A program made the position numbers and the translations under genes. Below the pieces are notes generated by a model. The model was given only the letters and a program-made list of their open reading frames with translations, did no database searches and was not told the origin of the DNA. Shown in pieces: positions 1-11,980 of a DNA stretch of 64,000 bases (position 1 is its first letter; each line of letters starts with the position of its first letter). This DNA is from Pseudomonas sp. Marseille-Q3773 (GTDB lineage: Bacteria; Pseudomonadota; Gammaproteobacteria; Pseudomonadales; Pseudomonadaceae): assembly GCF_916618955.1 (NCBI RefSeq), contig NZ_OU745390.1, forward strand, positions 2,356,001 to 2,420,000, read 5' to 3'.

Positions 1-359
1 GTCATCGCCTGGCCGCAGCTGCCGCAGAAGCGGTGCTCACGCGCCCAGGTGCCGATCTGGGCGGCGTAGCCCAGCACCTTGTAGGTGTCGAAGTCGCCTT
101 CGAGCATGAACGCGCGCAGGCCACGCCAGGCACAACCAGGCATCTCGCTGGCGCTGCGTAACTCCAGCAGGAACACCGGCTGGCCATCGAAGTGGCCGAT
201 GCCATGCTCGCACAGCACATCCAGGTCCTGGCGCTTGAGCCAGTCGCGGGAGAATAGCGCGCCGTTGGCGTCCACCAGGAACCCTTCCGGGCTGCGGGCC
301 ACCGCCAGGCCCCCGGTGATCTGCGGGTCGAGTACTGCAGTAGTCCAGCGTGCTGACAT
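1..359 (-). CDS. nudC: NADH pyrophosphatase NudC, 3' part cut by window edge
   Basis: The ATG is at 357-359 on the minus strand and about 119 codons lie in the window; the stop and the Nudix box are beyond position 1. The visible part begins [20 protein letters not shown] and ends in a zinc-ribbon start, FCGSCGQAM, preceded by [10 protein letters not shown]. That N-terminal domain followed by a Cys-x2-Cys ribbon is characteristic of NudC, which hydrolyses NADH and removes NAD caps from RNA. The Nudix catalytic helix cannot be seen, so activity is inferred from the family only. It lies 35 bp downstream of the crotonase gene on the same strand and could be co-transcribed with it. Confidence 0.85.
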   Translation of the reverse strand, partial: MSARWTTAVLDPQITGGLAVARSPEGFLVDANGALFSRDWLKRQDLDVLCEHGIGHFDGQPVFLLELRSASEMPGCAWRGLRAFMLEGDFDTYKVLGYAAQIGTWAREHRFCGSCGQAM

Positions 360-394
360 GTCGGGGATCCTTTACTGCGCGTCCCCCGGCCCGG

Positions 395-1207
395 TCAGTC
401 GGCGAACGTCGGTTTCTGTTTGCTCATGTGCGCCGCCACGGCCACGCGCAGGTCTTCGGACTGCAGCATCGCGGCGTTCCAGGTGGCGATGTATTCCAGG
501 CCATCGTCGATGCGATGGTCACGCATGTAGCTGAGCATCTCCTTGGTGCCGGCCACGGCGATCGGTGATTTTGCGGCAATCTCGCCGGCGAGGGCAAAGA
601 CCCCGTCCAGCAACGCGGCCTGGTCATCATAGACCCGGTTGACCAGGCCAATGCGCAGCGCCTCGGCAGCCTCGACATTGCGCCCGGTGAAGGCCAGCTC
701 ACGCATCATGCCGTCACCGATGATACGAGGCAAACGTTGCAGTGTGCCGACATCGGCAGCCATGCCCATGTCGATCTCCTTGATCGAGAATTGCGCGTCG
801 GCACTGCAGTAACGCATGTCGCAGGCCGAGATGAGGTCGATGGCACCGCCGATGCAATAGCCTTGCACAGCGGCCAGTACCGGCTTGCGGCACTTGTCCA
901 CGGCATTGAACGACGCTTGCAGGCGCAGGATGGTACTGCGCAGGAAGCGCGCGTTGCGGCCGACGTCCTTGCCCATCTGCCCGGCCAGCGAGGCCAGCAT
1001 CATCAGGTCGATGCCGGCGGAAAAATGCTTGCCGGCGCCGCTGAGCACCACTACCCGCACCGCGTCGGTATCGTCGACCCACTGGAAGATATCGATGATC
1101 TCTTCCCAAAAGGCGGCGTTCATCGCGTTGACCTTTTCCGGGCGGTTGATCTGGACATGGGCAATGTTGTCGGTCAGTTCGACCTTGAATGCGCTGTACT
1201 CGGTCAC
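395..1207 (-). CDS. Enoyl-CoA hydratase/isomerase (crotonase) family protein
   Basis: This is a 270-residue crotonase. I place the start at the GTG at 1205-1207 (product begins VTEYSAFKVEL) because AGGAG lies 8 nt upstream at 1216-1220; longer starts at 1237 or 1279 have no good ribosome site. The substrate-binding and oxyanion-hole elements are visible: GKHFSAGIDLMML and the second-loop segment VQGYCIGGAIDLISACDMRY. An acidic residue in the FSIKEIDMGMAADVGTLQRLP segment fits a delta3,5-delta2,4-dienoyl-CoA isomerase better than a plain hydratase. The likely role is fatty-acid beta-oxidation of unsaturated chains in the cytoplasm. The exact substrate is not determined by sequence. Confidence 0.88.
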   Translation of the reverse strand: MTEYSAFKVELTDNIAHVQINRPEKVNAMNAAFWEEIIDIFQWVDDTDAVRVVVLSGAGKHFSAGIDLMMLASLAGQMGKDVGRNARFLRSTILRLQASFNAVDKCRKPVLAAVQGYCIGGAIDLISACDMRYCSADAQFSIKEIDMGMAADVGTLQRLPRIIGDGMMRELAFTGRNVEAAEALRIGLVNRVYDDQAALLDGVFALAGEIAAKSPIAVAGTKEMLSYMRDHRIDDGLEYIATWNAAMLQSEDLRVAVAAHMSKQKPTFAD

Positions 1208-1357
1208 GGGCGGCACTCCTGAAGGTGAAAGGTTCATGCCACGGATGGTAACCCAGCCCGATGGCCGTACTTGTGCCAAAAACGGGACTGTATGCCTTGC
1301 CTAAGACGCGCCGATCCGGCACCGTTCGCCATCGCCGAATCATAAGGATACAAATTC

Positions 1358-2860
1358 ATGTCGCGCTCCCTGACTGGCGCCCTCGCCCACAGCTTCCTGG
1401 GCCAGTCGCCGCTTTGGTACAAGGCGGTCATCTGCCTGTTCCTGGTACTCAACCCGCTGCTGCTGGCCACCCTTGGCCCTGTAGCCGCCGGCTGGGCGCT
1501 GGTGCTCGAGTTCATCTTCACCCTGGGCATGGCCCTGAAATGCTACCCGCTGATGCCCGGCGGGCTGCTGCTGGTCGAAGCACTGCTGTTGCAGATGACC
1601 ACCCCGCAGTCCCTGTACGAAGAGCTGCAGCACAACTTCCCGGTCATCCTGCTGCTGATGTTCATGGTCGCAGGCATCCACTTCATGAAGGAACTGCTGC
1701 TGTTCCTGTTCTCGCGCATTTTGCTCGGGGTGCGTTCGAAGGCCATCCTGGCGTTGCTGTTCTGCGTGCTGTCGGCCTTTCTTTCGGCGTTTCTCGACGC
1801 ACTTACCGTGACCGCCGTGATCATCAGCGCCGCGGTCGGCTTCTATGCGGTGTACCACCGTGTTGCCTCCGGGGCCAACCCACGCGAGGACGTTGCGCTG
1901 GACAGTGACCAGCAGGTCGCGGCACTGCACCGTGAAGACCTCGACCAGTTCCGTGCCTTCCTGCGCAGCCTGTTGATGCATGGCGCGGTCGGAACTGCCC
2001 TGGGCGGTGTCTGCACCCTGGTGGGCGAGCCGCAGAACCTGCTGATCGGCCACGAAATGGGCTGGCATTTTGCCGATTTCTTCCTCAAGGTAGCGCCGGT
2101 ATCGCTACCGGTACTGGCTGCCGGCCTGCTGACCTGCGTGCTGCTGGAGAAGCTGCGCCTGTTCGGTTACGGCACATTGCTGCCCGAGCCGGTGCGCCAG
2201 GTGCTGGCCGCCTACGCCGCCGAGGACGATGCCGCACGCACCCCCGCCCAGCGCATCGCGCTGTGGGTGCAAGGCTTCGCCGCGCTGATCCTGATCGTCT
2301 GCCTGGGGTTGCACGTTGCCGAGGTCGGCCTGATCGGCCTGATGGTGATCGTGCTGATCACCGCGTTCACCGGTATCACCGATGAACACCGCCTGGGCCG
2401 CGCCTTCCAGGACGCCATGCCGTTCACCGCGTTGCTGGTGGTGTTCTTCGCCGTTGTGGCGGTGATCCACCAGCAGCAGCTGTTCAGCCCGCTGATTGCC
2501 TGGGTACTGGCCCTGCCGGCCGAACAGCAGCCAGGCATGCTGTACCTGGCAAACGGCTTGCTTTCAGCGATCAGCGACAACGTGTTCGTCGCCACCATCT
2601 ACATCACCGAAGTGAAGCAGGCATTTGTCAATGGCGGCATGAGCCGCGAGCATTTCGAGACCCTGGCGGTGGCGATCAACACCGGTACCAACCTGCCCAG
2701 CGTGGCGACCCCGAACGGGCAGGCTGCGTTCCTGTTCCTGCTGACCTCGGCGATCGCGCCGCTGATCCGGCTGTCGTATGGGCGCATGGTATGGATGGCC
2801 CTGCCCTACACCGTAGTCATGGGTGGGCTGGGCTGGTGGGCGGTGACCTACTGGCTGTAA
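1358..2860 (+). CDS. nhaB: Na+/H+ antiporter NhaB
   Basis: This 500-residue integral membrane protein exchanges sodium for protons across the inner membrane, contributing to pH and sodium homeostasis. About 12 hydrophobic segments are visible. Family-typical segments include [19 protein letters not shown] around residues 145-165, [16 protein letters not shown] near 220, and [20 protein letters not shown] near 410. The length matches NhaB proteins. AAGGA lies upstream of the ATG at 1358. It is transcribed divergently from the crotonase gene across about 150 bp that must hold both promoters. No sodium- or pH-responsive site was recognised. Confidence 0.95.
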   Translation: MSRSLTGALAHSFLGQSPLWYKAVICLFLVLNPLLLATLGPVAAGWALVLEFIFTLGMALKCYPLMPGGLLLVEALLLQMTTPQSLYEELQHNFPVILLLMFMVAGIHFMKELLLFLFSRILLGVRSKAILALLFCVLSAFLSAFLDALTVTAVIISAAVGFYAVYHRVASGANPREDVALDSDQQVAALHREDLDQFRAFLRSLLMHGAVGTALGGVCTLVGEPQNLLIGHEMGWHFADFFLKVAPVSLPVLAAGLLTCVLLEKLRLFGYGTLLPEPVRQVLAAYAAEDDAARTPAQRIALWVQGFAALILIVCLGLHVAEVGLIGLMVIVLITAFTGITDEHRLGRAFQDAMPFTALLVVFFAVVAVIHQQQLFSPLIAWVLALPAEQQPGMLYLANGLLSAISDNVFVATIYITEVKQAFVNGGMSREHFETLAVAINTGTNLPSVATPNGQAAFLFLLTSAIAPLIRLSYGRMVWMALPYTVVMGGLGWWAVTYWL

Positions 2861-3000
2861 CGTAGCTGCACCGGCCCTGTCGATTCTGCTGCCTGGCATT
2901 CGACTGGCCGGTTCATGCTGAAAAGCGCAATGCCGTACAACTTTTGCCGCGCGTCCGCATCGAAACACAGGTAAGCCCTATCCATCGCAAGGAGGTCGAC

Positions 3001-3561
3001 ATGGCGTTACGCACCCCACTGCTGCTTTCCTGCCTGAGCCTGGCCCTGCTCGGCTGCGCCGGCAACGACCACCCGGCGCCGCCGCATACCCAGCAGGTTG
3101 ACCTGCAACGCTACCAGGGCACCTGGTACGAACTGGCGCGGTTGCCGATGTTCTTCCAGCGCAACTGCGTGCAGTCCGAGGCGCACTATGGCCTGCGGGC
3201 CGACGGCCGCGTCGACGTGACCAACCGCTGCCGGGAAAAGGACGGCCAGTGGAATGAAGCCAGGGGCATCGCCGAAGCCCAGCAACCGGGCAGTACCGAC
3301 AAACTCTGGGTGCGCTTCGACAACTGGTTCAGCCGCCTGGCACCCGGCCTGACCAAAGGCGAATACTGGGTGCTGTACCACGACAAGGATTACCGCGTGG
3401 CCCTGGTCGGCCACCCCAACCGCGAGTACCTGTGGCTGCTCTCGCGCACGCCGGCCATCCCCGACCAGACACGCGAGCAGCTGCTGGATATCGCTCGGGA
3501 GCAGGGCTACGACACCAGCGAGCTGATCTGGCGCCAGGCAGATGCCGAAGCGCGCCCCTGA
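3001..3561 (+). CDS. blc: Outer-membrane lipoprotein of the lipocalin family (Blc)
   Basis: The start is at 3001 because AAGGAGG precedes it closely and the product then opens with a lipoprotein signal peptide. The hydrophobic stretch TPLLLSCLSLALLGC ends in the lipobox LLGC, with Cys19 the predicted acylated residue. The mature part has the lipocalin signature QGTWYELARLP, plus later strands LWVRFDNWFSRL and YWVLYHDKDYRVALVG. Bacterial lipocalins bind lysophospholipids or fatty acids at the outer membrane and are often stress-induced. The predicted protein has 186 residues. The residue after Cys is Ala rather than Asp, so the Lol pathway should take it to the outer membrane. RNase Z follows after 51 bp. 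Confidence 0.93.
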   Translation: MALRTPLLLSCLSLALLGCAGNDHPAPPHTQQVDLQRYQGTWYELARLPMFFQRNCVQSEAHYGLRADGRVDVTNRCREKDGQWNEARGIAEAQQPGSTDKLWVRFDNWFSRLAPGLTKGEYWVLYHDKDYRVALVGHPNREYLWLLSRTPAIPDQTREQLLDIAREQGYDTSELIWRQADAEARP

Positions 3562-3612
3562 AACCACAGGACGGCTCGGCCAGCCGGGCCCGGGCGTCAC
3601 CAAGGAGTTGTA

Positions 3613-4572
3613 ATGGACCTGCTGTTCCTCGGCACCTCCGCCGGGGTGCCCACCAAGGCACGCAACGTCAGCGCCACGGCCGTGATCGAAGCCACGGGCA
3701 GCCACTGGTATTTGGTCGACTGCGGCGAAGGCACCCAGCACCGGCTGCTGCATACACCGCTTTCGATCCGCGACCTGCGGGCGATCTTCATCACCCATGT
3801 ACATGGCGACCACTGCTTCGGCCTGCCGGGCCTGCTGGCCAGCGCCGGCATGAGCGGACGCACCCAGCCGCTCGATCTGGTGCTGCCCGTTGCCCTGCAC
3901 GAATGGGTCCGTCAGGGGCTGGCGGCCAGCGACACCTTCCTGCCGTTCGAACTGCGCCTGCTGGCCGTGGAGGACCTGCTGGAATGGCACAGTGAGGCGA
4001 TGCACGTCACTACCGTGCAGCTGTCGCACCGGGTCCCGAGCGTCGCTTTCGTGTTCACCGAACTCAACCCCGAACCGCGCCTGGATATCGCGCGCCTGGA
4101 AGCCGAAGGCGTCCCGCGCGGGCCGCTGTGGGGCGAGCTGGTCAAGGGCCTGGTGGTGGAGCACGGCGGACGAATGCTGCACGGCCGGGATTACTTGCGC
4201 CCATCCCGACCGCCACGGCGCGTGATCGTATGCGGCGACAACGACAACCCGGAACTGCTGGCCGACGCTGCCAGGGGCGCGGACGTGCTGGTGCACGAAG
4301 CCACGTTCACCCAGCCAGTGGTCGCACGTACCGGGGTCACCTTCGGCCACAGCACCGCCGCAGCGGTGGCGCGCTTTGCCGAAGCGGCTGGCGTGCGCAA
4401 CCTGGTGCTCACCCACTTCAGCGCCCGCTACCAGCCGGACCCACGGCGCAGCCCGAGCATTGTCGATATACGTGACGAAGCCGCTGCCCATTACAGCGGG
4501 CACCTGACCCTGGCGCAGGACCTGCAGCGCTATCACATCGGGCGGGAGGGCTGCCTCGAACCCACCGGATAG
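3613..4572 (+). CDS. rnz: Ribonuclease Z (tRNA 3'-end endonuclease)
   Basis: This 319-residue metallo-beta-lactamase-fold nuclease would trim the 3' trailer of tRNA precursors. The zinc-binding motif HVHGDH occupies residues 62-67. Further metal ligands are expected in the HRVPSVAF region, the CGDND region and ATFTQ, and [12 protein letters not shown] lies near the C-terminus. An AAGGAG-like site precedes the ATG. It follows blc in the same direction with 51 bp between them. Length and motif order match bacterial RNase Z/ElaC. A related phosphodiesterase of the same family is the only realistic alternative. Confidence 0.92.
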   Translation: MDLLFLGTSAGVPTKARNVSATAVIEATGSHWYLVDCGEGTQHRLLHTPLSIRDLRAIFITHVHGDHCFGLPGLLASAGMSGRTQPLDLVLPVALHEWVRQGLAASDTFLPFELRLLAVEDLLEWHSEAMHVTTVQLSHRVPSVAFVFTELNPEPRLDIARLEAEGVPRGPLWGELVKGLVVEHGGRMLHGRDYLRPSRPPRRVIVCGDNDNPELLADAARGADVLVHEATFTQPVVARTGVTFGHSTAAAVARFAEAAGVRNLVLTHFSARYQPDPRRSPSIVDIRDEAAAHYSGHLTLAQDLQRYHIGREGCLEPTG

Positions 4573-4619
4573 GCGTTTCAGGCAGATCTTACCCAAGGCC
4601 GCTGCTGCAACTGACGGCT

Positions 4620-5903
4620 CTAGGCCGCCAGCCGCCCATTGGCAATCGCCGCCGAGGCCGCCAGCATCGCGCGCAGCAACACCGCGCAGCCTGCGGCCAG
4701 GTCCTCGGGTGTGGCGTTCTCGATTTCGTTATGGCTGATGCCGTTCTCGCAGGGCACGAAAATCATCCCCGCCGGGCCCATTTCGGCAAGGAAGATCGCG
4801 TCGTGCCCTGCCCCGCTGACAATATCCATGTGCGGCAAGCCCAGCGCCTCGGCCGACGCACGCACGGCATCGACACAGCCTTTGTCGAAGTACAACGCCG
4901 GGAAGTCCGCCGTCGGCACCAGCGTGTGGCTCAAGCCGTGCCTGGCACAGGTCGCCTCGATCACCGCACGCACTTCGCTGATCATCGCATCCAGTTGCTC
5001 ACCTTCCAGGTGGCGGAAGTCCAGGGTCATGCGTACTTCGCCGGGGATCACGTTGCGCGAGCCGGGGTAGGCCTGCAGGCAACCCACCGTGCCACAGGCA
5101 TGCGGCTGGTGGCCGAGGGCGGTGCGATTGACCGCTTCGACCACGGCGGCGGCGCCGACCAGAGCGTCCTTGCGCAGGTGCATGGGGGTCGGGCCGGCAT
5201 GGGCTTCGACACCGCGCAGGGTCAGGTCGAACCATTTCTGGCCAAGGGCACCCAGCACCACGCCGATGGTCCTGGCCTGGTCTTCGAGGATTGGCCCTTG
5301 CTCGATGTGCGCTTCGAAATAGGCCCCCACCGGGTGGCCCTGCACCGCACGCGGGCCGGCGTAGCCGATGGCGTCCAGCGCCTCGCCGACACTGACGCCC
5401 TGGGCATCACGCTTGGCCAGGGTTTCCTCCAGGGTGAACTTGCCGGCGAACACGCCTGAGCCCATCATGCACGGGGCAAAGCGCGAGCCTTCCTCGTTGG
5501 TCCAGACCACCACTTCCAGTGGTGCTTCGGTGTCCACGCCCAGGTCGTTGAGGGTGCGAATCACCTCCAGCCCTGCCATGACCCCGAAGCAGCCATCGAA
5601 CTTGCCGCCGGTGGGCTGGGTATCGATATGGCTGCCGGTCATCACCGGCGGCAGCTTGGGGTTACGCCCCGGGCGCCGGGCGAAGATATTACCGACCGCG
5701 TCGATGCTCACCGTACAGCCGGCGGCTTCGCACCATTGCACGAACAGGTCGCGGGCCTGGCGGTCGAGGTCGGTCAGGGCCAGGCGGCAGACACCGCCCT
5801 TGGCAGTGGCACCGAGGCGCGCCAGGTCCATCAGCGATTGCCACAGGCGGGCGCTGTCGATATGCCGGGCGCTGGTGTCGAGGATCTCTTGGACGGGGGT
5901 CAC
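4620..5903 (-). CDS. M20-family N-carbamoyl-beta-alanine / allantoate-type amidohydrolase
   Basis: This 427-residue zinc amidohydrolase starts at a GTG (5901-5903) with AAGGAG just upstream. Metal-binding segments are GSHIDTQPTGGKFDGCFGV, TNEEGSRFAPCMMGSG, and C-terminal GAGHDAIFLAEMGPAGMIFV with ISHNEIE. The family hydrolyses N-carbamoyl amino acids, ureidopropionate or allantoate. The neighbours are a nucleobase transporter and the dihydropyrimidine dehydrogenase/dihydropyrimidinase genes, so I infer beta-ureidopropionase: N-carbamoyl-beta-alanine to beta-alanine, CO2 and ammonia, the last step of reductive pyrimidine breakdown. It is encoded 59 bp downstream of the transporter, probably in one transcript. 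Confidence 0.88.
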   Translation of the reverse strand: MTPVQEILDTSARHIDSARLWQSLMDLARLGATAKGGVCRLALTDLDRQARDLFVQWCEAAGCTVSIDAVGNIFARRPGRNPKLPPVMTGSHIDTQPTGGKFDGCFGVMAGLEVIRTLNDLGVDTEAPLEVVVWTNEEGSRFAPCMMGSGVFAGKFTLEETLAKRDAQGVSVGEALDAIGYAGPRAVQGHPVGAYFEAHIEQGPILEDQARTIGVVLGALGQKWFDLTLRGVEAHAGPTPMHLRKDALVGAAAVVEAVNRTALGHQPHACGTVGCLQAYPGSRNVIPGEVRMTLDFRHLEGEQLDAMISEVRAVIEATCARHGLSHTLVPTADFPALYFDKGCVDAVRASAEALGLPHMDIVSGAGHDAIFLAEMGPAGMIFVPCENGISHNEIENATPEDLAAGCAVLLRAMLAASAAIANGRLAA

Positions 5904-5962
5904 GGGTTTCTCCTTCAGGCTTTGTTGTTGTCAGTGCCGGCCTCTTCCGCGAAGCAGCGGGC

Positions 5963-7453
5963 TCAAGGCAAAGGCTTGGCCACCTGCGCCGGGCTGCGCG
6001 CCAGCACCCCGGCGAACAGGTAGTACAGCCCCCCTCCCAGCAGCGAGCCGGTGAACCAGCCATAGTCGTAGAACCAGCTGAAGCCGCTGTTGCCGATGGC
6101 CATCAGCGTCAACGCAACCGGCAACGCAAAGGCGGCAAAACCGGCCCAGTTCCACGCCGGATACACGTCGTCGCGGTACAACCCGGCCAGGTCCAGCTGT
6201 TGTCGGCGGATCAGGAAGTAGTCCACCACCATGATCCCGGCGATCGGCCCAAGCAGGCTGGAATAGCCCAGCAACCAGTTGGAGTACACGCTCTCCAGGC
6301 TCAGGTCGGAGACGATCCAGCCCAGCTTCTTGAGCAACTCATGGCCCATCAGCGCCAGGCCGATGAAGCCCGTCAGCCACACCGCGCGGCTGCGCCCGAT
6401 CAGGCGCGGGGCGATGTTCTGGAAGTCGTTGGTCGGCGACACGATGTTCGCCGCGGTGTTGGTCGACAATGTGGCGATGACGATCAAGGCCATGGCCAGG
6501 GCCACCCAGAACGGGCTGTGGATCTTGCCGATCAGGCTGACCGGGTCGGCCACGGTCTCGCCTACCAGGGATGCCGAGGCGGCGGTCAGCACCACGCCCA
6601 GGGCGGCGAACAGGAACATGGTCAGCGGCAGGCCGAAGATCTGCCCGAGAATCTGGTCCTTCTGGCTGCGGGCGTAACGGCTGAAGTCGGGGATGTTCAG
6701 CGACAGCGTGGCCCAGAAGCCGACCATGGCGGTGAGCCCGGCGCAGAAGTAGCCGAGCACGCTCGCGTCGGCCGGGCGCTTGGCCGGCTGGGCCAGCAAC
6801 TCGGTCATCGACATGTGTGGCAGGGCCCACAACAGCAGGCCGACGCCCACCGCCACCAGCAGCGGTGCCGACAGCGTTTCCAGCCACTTGATCGACTCGG
6901 CACCGCGCAGCACCACCCACAGGTTCAGGCACCAGAACATCATGAAGCCGATCACCTCGCCGGTACCGCCCAAGGCCTTCCAGCCGTCGAACACCGAGCC
7001 GAGGAACAGGTGAATCGCCAAGCCACCGAACAGGGTCTGGATGCCGAACCAGCCACAGGCGACCACCGCGCGGATCAGGCACGGTACGTTGGAGCCGAGG
7101 ATGCCGAACGACGAGCGCAGCAGCACCGGGAACGGGATGCCGTACTTGGTGCCGGGAAAGGCGTTGAGGGTGAGCGGGACCAGCACGATCAGGTTGGCCA
7201 GCAGGATCGCCAGCAAGGCCTCGCCCACGCTGAGGCCGAAGTAGGCGGTGAGCACGCCGCCGAGGGTGTAGGTGGGGACGCAGATGGACATGCCCACCCA
7301 CAGGGCGGTGATGTGCCATTTGTTCCAGGTGCGCTGGTGCACCTTGGTCGGGGCGATGTCGTGGTTGTAGCGTGGGCTGTCGAGGACGTCGCTGCCCTCG
7401 GACAGCTCGAACAGGCCACCCTGCTCGACCACTTCCGATCTGCTCTGCTGCAT
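5963..7453 (-). CDS. NCS1-family nucleobase:cation symporter
   Basis: This 496-residue permease of the NCS1 (PucI/Mhp1/FurE) family would import uracil, dihydropyrimidines, hydantoin or allantoin with a cation. About 12 transmembrane segments are visible. The substrate-site region of transmembrane helix 3 appears as VACGWFGIQTLFGG, and the cation-site region as GFWATLSLNIPDFSRYARSQ; both are well conserved in NCS1 carriers. GGAG precedes the ATG at 7453. It leads the minus-strand pair with the amidohydrolase and is divergent from dihydropyrimidinase, which supports pyrimidine uptake. The precise substrate is inferred. Confidence 0.9.
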   Translation of the reverse strand: MQQSRSEVVEQGGLFELSEGSDVLDSPRYNHDIAPTKVHQRTWNKWHITALWVGMSICVPTYTLGGVLTAYFGLSVGEALLAILLANLIVLVPLTLNAFPGTKYGIPFPVLLRSSFGILGSNVPCLIRAVVACGWFGIQTLFGGLAIHLFLGSVFDGWKALGGTGEVIGFMMFWCLNLWVVLRGAESIKWLETLSAPLLVAVGVGLLLWALPHMSMTELLAQPAKRPADASVLGYFCAGLTAMVGFWATLSLNIPDFSRYARSQKDQILGQIFGLPLTMFLFAALGVVLTAASASLVGETVADPVSLIGKIHSPFWVALAMALIVIATLSTNTAANIVSPTNDFQNIAPRLIGRSRAVWLTGFIGLALMGHELLKKLGWIVSDLSLESVYSNWLLGYSSLLGPIAGIMVVDYFLIRRQQLDLAGLYRDDVYPAWNWAGFAAFALPVALTLMAIGNSGFSWFYDYGWFTGSLLGGGLYYLFAGVLARSPAQVAKPLP

Positions 7454-9230
<1,777 letters not shown>

Positions 9231-9310
9231 GGCCATTGGGCTGCGCAGCGGCCCCGACAACCACCGCAATCCTTGTTGCCTGCATCCAAAAAAATAGAGA
9301 GGCTACAACC

Positions 9311-10678
9311 GTGATCGACGCCCTGAACCACTTGCCGCGCCCCCGGGCCGGCGCCGACCAGTTGGCCGAGCGCTTCAGCGACCTGGCCCCACCCCTCACT
9401 GCTCGCCAGGCCGCGGTCGAAAGTGCGCGTTGCCTGTACTGTTACGACGCCCCCTGCGTCAACGCCTGCCCCAGCGAAATCGACATCCCGTCGTTCATCC
9501 ACCGCATCAGCGACGACAACCTGCAAGGCGCCGCCGAACGCATCCTTTCGGCCAACATCCTCGGCGGCAGCTGCGCCCGCGTCTGCCCCACCGAAATCCT
9601 CTGCCAGCAAGCCTGCGTGCGCAACAATGCCGAGGAATGCGCACCGGTGCTGATCGGCCAGCTGCAGCGCTATGCCCTGGACAATGCGCATTTCACTGCG
9701 CACCCGTTCCAGCGCTCGCCGGCCACCGGCAAGCGCATCGCCGTGGTCGGTGCCGGCCCGGCCGGGCTGGCCTGCGCCCATCGCCTGGCCATGCACGGGC
9801 ATGACGTGGTGGTGTTCGAAGCCTGCGCCAAGGCCGGTGGCCTGAACGAGTACGGTATCGCCCGCTACAAGCTGGTGGATGACTTCGCCCAGCGTGAAGT
9901 GGAGTTTTTGCTGGGCATCGGCGGCATCGAGATACGGCATGGCCAGCGCCTGGGTGGCAACCTCAGCCTGGGCGAGCTGCGCGACCAGTATGACGCGGTG
10001 TTCCTCGGCCTCGGCCTGAATGCCGTGCGCGAGCTGGGCCTGGCCGCGGAACAAGCCCCCGGCCTGCTCGCCGCCACCGAATACATCCGCGAACTGCGCC
10101 AGGCCGATGACCTGAGCCAACTGCCACTAGCCGACCGCTGCCTGGTGATCGGTGCCGGCAACACCGCGATCGACATGGCGGTACAGATGAGCCGCCTGGG
10201 CGCCCGCGACGTCAACCTGGTGTACCGTCGCGGCCACGCCGACATGGGCGCCACCGGCCATGAACAGGACATTGCCAAGGCCAACCAGGTACGCCTGCAC
10301 ACCTGGGCCCGCCCCGATGCCGTGCTGCTCGACGACAGCGGCAAGCTGCGCGGCATGCGCTTTGCCCGCACCGAGCTGGCTGACGGTCGCCTGCGCGACA
10401 CCGGCGAAACCTTCGAGCTGGCCGCCGACGCCATCTTCAAGGCCATCGGCCAGCGCTTCGACGACAGCAGCCTCGGCGACCCGCTGGCAGCACAACTGGC
10501 CCGCGACGGCGAGCGCATTCGGGTCGATGCAAACATGCAGACCAGCCTGCCGGGCATCTACGCCGGTGGCGACTGCACCGCCCTGGGCCAGGACCTGACC
10601 GTCCAGGCCGTGCAACATGGCAAGCTGGCCGCCGAAGCCATCCATGCCCGACTCATGCTCAATGTGGAGGCAGCGTAA
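9311..10678 (+). CDS. preT: NAD-dependent dihydropyrimidine dehydrogenase, flavin/Fe-S subunit PreT (PydX)
   Basis: The start is the GTG at 9311 (product MIDALNHLPRPR after fMet decoding), with AGAGAGG upstream; an in-frame upstream extension lacks homology-like character. The 455-residue protein resembles the GltD/DPD N-terminal module. Cysteines 41, 44, 49, 53 (CLYCYDAPCVNACP) and 88, 92, 98, 102 (SCARVCPTEILCQQAC) bind two Fe-S clusters. An FAD site (VVGAGPAGLACAH) lies near residue 140, a second nucleotide site is VIGAGNTAIDMAVQ, and GIYAGGDC lies near the end. It would pass electrons between NAD(H) and PreA. The 80-bp gap after dihydropyrimidinase and the abutting preA gene indicate co-transcription. 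Confidence 0.93.
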   Translation: MIDALNHLPRPRAGADQLAERFSDLAPPLTARQAAVESARCLYCYDAPCVNACPSEIDIPSFIHRISDDNLQGAAERILSANILGGSCARVCPTEILCQQACVRNNAEECAPVLIGQLQRYALDNAHFTAHPFQRSPATGKRIAVVGAGPAGLACAHRLAMHGHDVVVFEACAKAGGLNEYGIARYKLVDDFAQREVEFLLGIGGIEIRHGQRLGGNLSLGELRDQYDAVFLGLGLNAVRELGLAAEQAPGLLAATEYIRELRQADDLSQLPLADRCLVIGAGNTAIDMAVQMSRLGARDVNLVYRRGHADMGATGHEQDIAKANQVRLHTWARPDAVLLDDSGKLRGMRFARTELADGRLRDTGETFELAADAIFKAIGQRFDDSSLGDPLAAQLARDGERIRVDANMQTSLPGIYAGGDCTALGQDLTVQAVQHGKLAAEAIHARLMLNVEAA

Positions 10679-11953
10679 ATGGCCGACCTGTCGATCGAAT
10701 TTGCCGGTATCAAGGCACCCAACCCTTTCTGGCTGGCCTCCGCGCCGCCAACCGACAAGGCCTACAACGTGGTGCGTGCCTTCGAGGCCGGTTGGGGCGG
10801 CGTGGTGTGGAAGACCCTCGGCGAGGACCCGGCGGCGGTCAACGTATCGTCGCGCTATTCGGCGCACTATGGCCCGAATCGCCAAGTGCAGGGCATCAAC
10901 AACATCGAACTGATCACCGACCGTTCGCTCGAGATCAACCTGCGCGAAATCACCCAGGTGAAGAAGGACTGGCCCGACCGCGCGCTGATCGTGTCGCTGA
11001 TGGTGCCGTGCGTGGAAGAGTCATGGAAGTTCATCCTGCCGCTGGTGGAAGCCACCGGCGCTGATGGCATCGAGCTGAACTTCGGCTGCCCGCACGGCAT
11101 GCCGGAACGTGGCATGGGCGCGGCGGTGGGCCAGGTGCCGGAGTACGTGGAGATGGTCACCCGCTGGTGCAAGACGTATAGCGCGCTGCCAGTGATCGTC
11201 AAGCTCACGCCGAATATCACCGACATCCGCCAGTCAGCCCGCGCCGCGCACCGTGGCGGCGCCGATGCGGTGTCGTTGATCAACACCATCAACTCCATCA
11301 CCAGTGTCGACCTGGAGCGCATGGTCGCCCACCCCATCGTCGGCGACCAGAGCACCCATGGTGGCTACTGCGGTTCGGCAGTCAAGCCGATCGCCCTGAA
11401 CATGGTGGCGGAAATCGCCCGCGACGCGCAAACCCGTGGTTTGCCGATCTGCGGCATCGGCGGCATCGGCAACTGGCGCGATGCCGCCGAATTCATCGCC
11501 CTGGGCAGTGGTGCCGTGCAGGTGTGCACGGCGGCGATGCTGCATGGCTTCCGTATCGTCGAAGACATGAAGGATGGCCTGGCACGCTGGATGGACCAGC
11601 ATGGGCATCGCAACCTCGAAGCGTTCCGTGGCCAAGCGGTGGCGCATACCACCGACTGGAAGTACCTGGACATGAACTACAAGTCGGTGGCGCACATCGA
11701 CCAGCAGGCGTGCATTGGTTGCGGGCGCTGCCACATCGCCTGCGAGGACACCTCGCACCAGGCCATTGCCAGCACGCTGAAGGCGGATGGCACGCATGCT
11801 TACAGCGTGGTGGAAGAGGAATGCGTCGGCTGTAACCTGTGCCAGATCACCTGCCCGGTGGAAGGCTGCATCGAAATGGTCGCGCAGGAGACCGGCAAGC
11901 CGTACCTGAACTGGACGCAGGACCCGCGCAACCCCTACCGCGAGGCCAGTTGA
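10679..11953 (+). CDS. preA: NAD-dependent dihydropyrimidine dehydrogenase, catalytic subunit PreA (PydA)
   Basis: This 424-residue catalytic subunit reduces uracil or thymine to the dihydro form. It has an FMN-binding TIM barrel of the dihydroorotate dehydrogenase type (about residues 1-310), with GIELNFGCPHGMPERGMGA in the active-site region and GIGGIGNWRDAAEFIALGSG in the phosphate-binding region. A C-terminal ferredoxin domain carries two 4Fe-4S motifs, CIGCGRCHIACEDT and CVGCNLCQITCP. The ATG directly follows the preT stop codon (TAA 10676-10678), so translation is probably coupled and PreT:PreA stoichiometric. Confidence 0.95.
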   Translation: MADLSIEFAGIKAPNPFWLASAPPTDKAYNVVRAFEAGWGGVVWKTLGEDPAAVNVSSRYSAHYGPNRQVQGINNIELITDRSLEINLREITQVKKDWPDRALIVSLMVPCVEESWKFILPLVEATGADGIELNFGCPHGMPERGMGAAVGQVPEYVEMVTRWCKTYSALPVIVKLTPNITDIRQSARAAHRGGADAVSLINTINSITSVDLERMVAHPIVGDQSTHGGYCGSAVKPIALNMVAEIARDAQTRGLPICGIGGIGNWRDAAEFIALGSGAVQVCTAAMLHGFRIVEDMKDGLARWMDQHGHRNLEAFRGQAVAHTTDWKYLDMNYKSVAHIDQQACIGCGRCHIACEDTSHQAIASTLKADGTHAYSVVEEECVGCNLCQITCPVEGCIEMVAQETGKPYLNWTQDPRNPYREAS

Positions 11954-11980
11954 AGCGGCACTACTGACTGACGCAATCAG

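Noticed and set aside
1208..1279. N-terminal extension of the crotonase
   Set aside because: Upstream starts lack a ribosome site, while the GTG at 1207 has AGGAG at proper spacing.
3007..4596. 529-codon minus-strand open frame
   Set aside because: Antisense to blc and rnz, whose motifs are clear.
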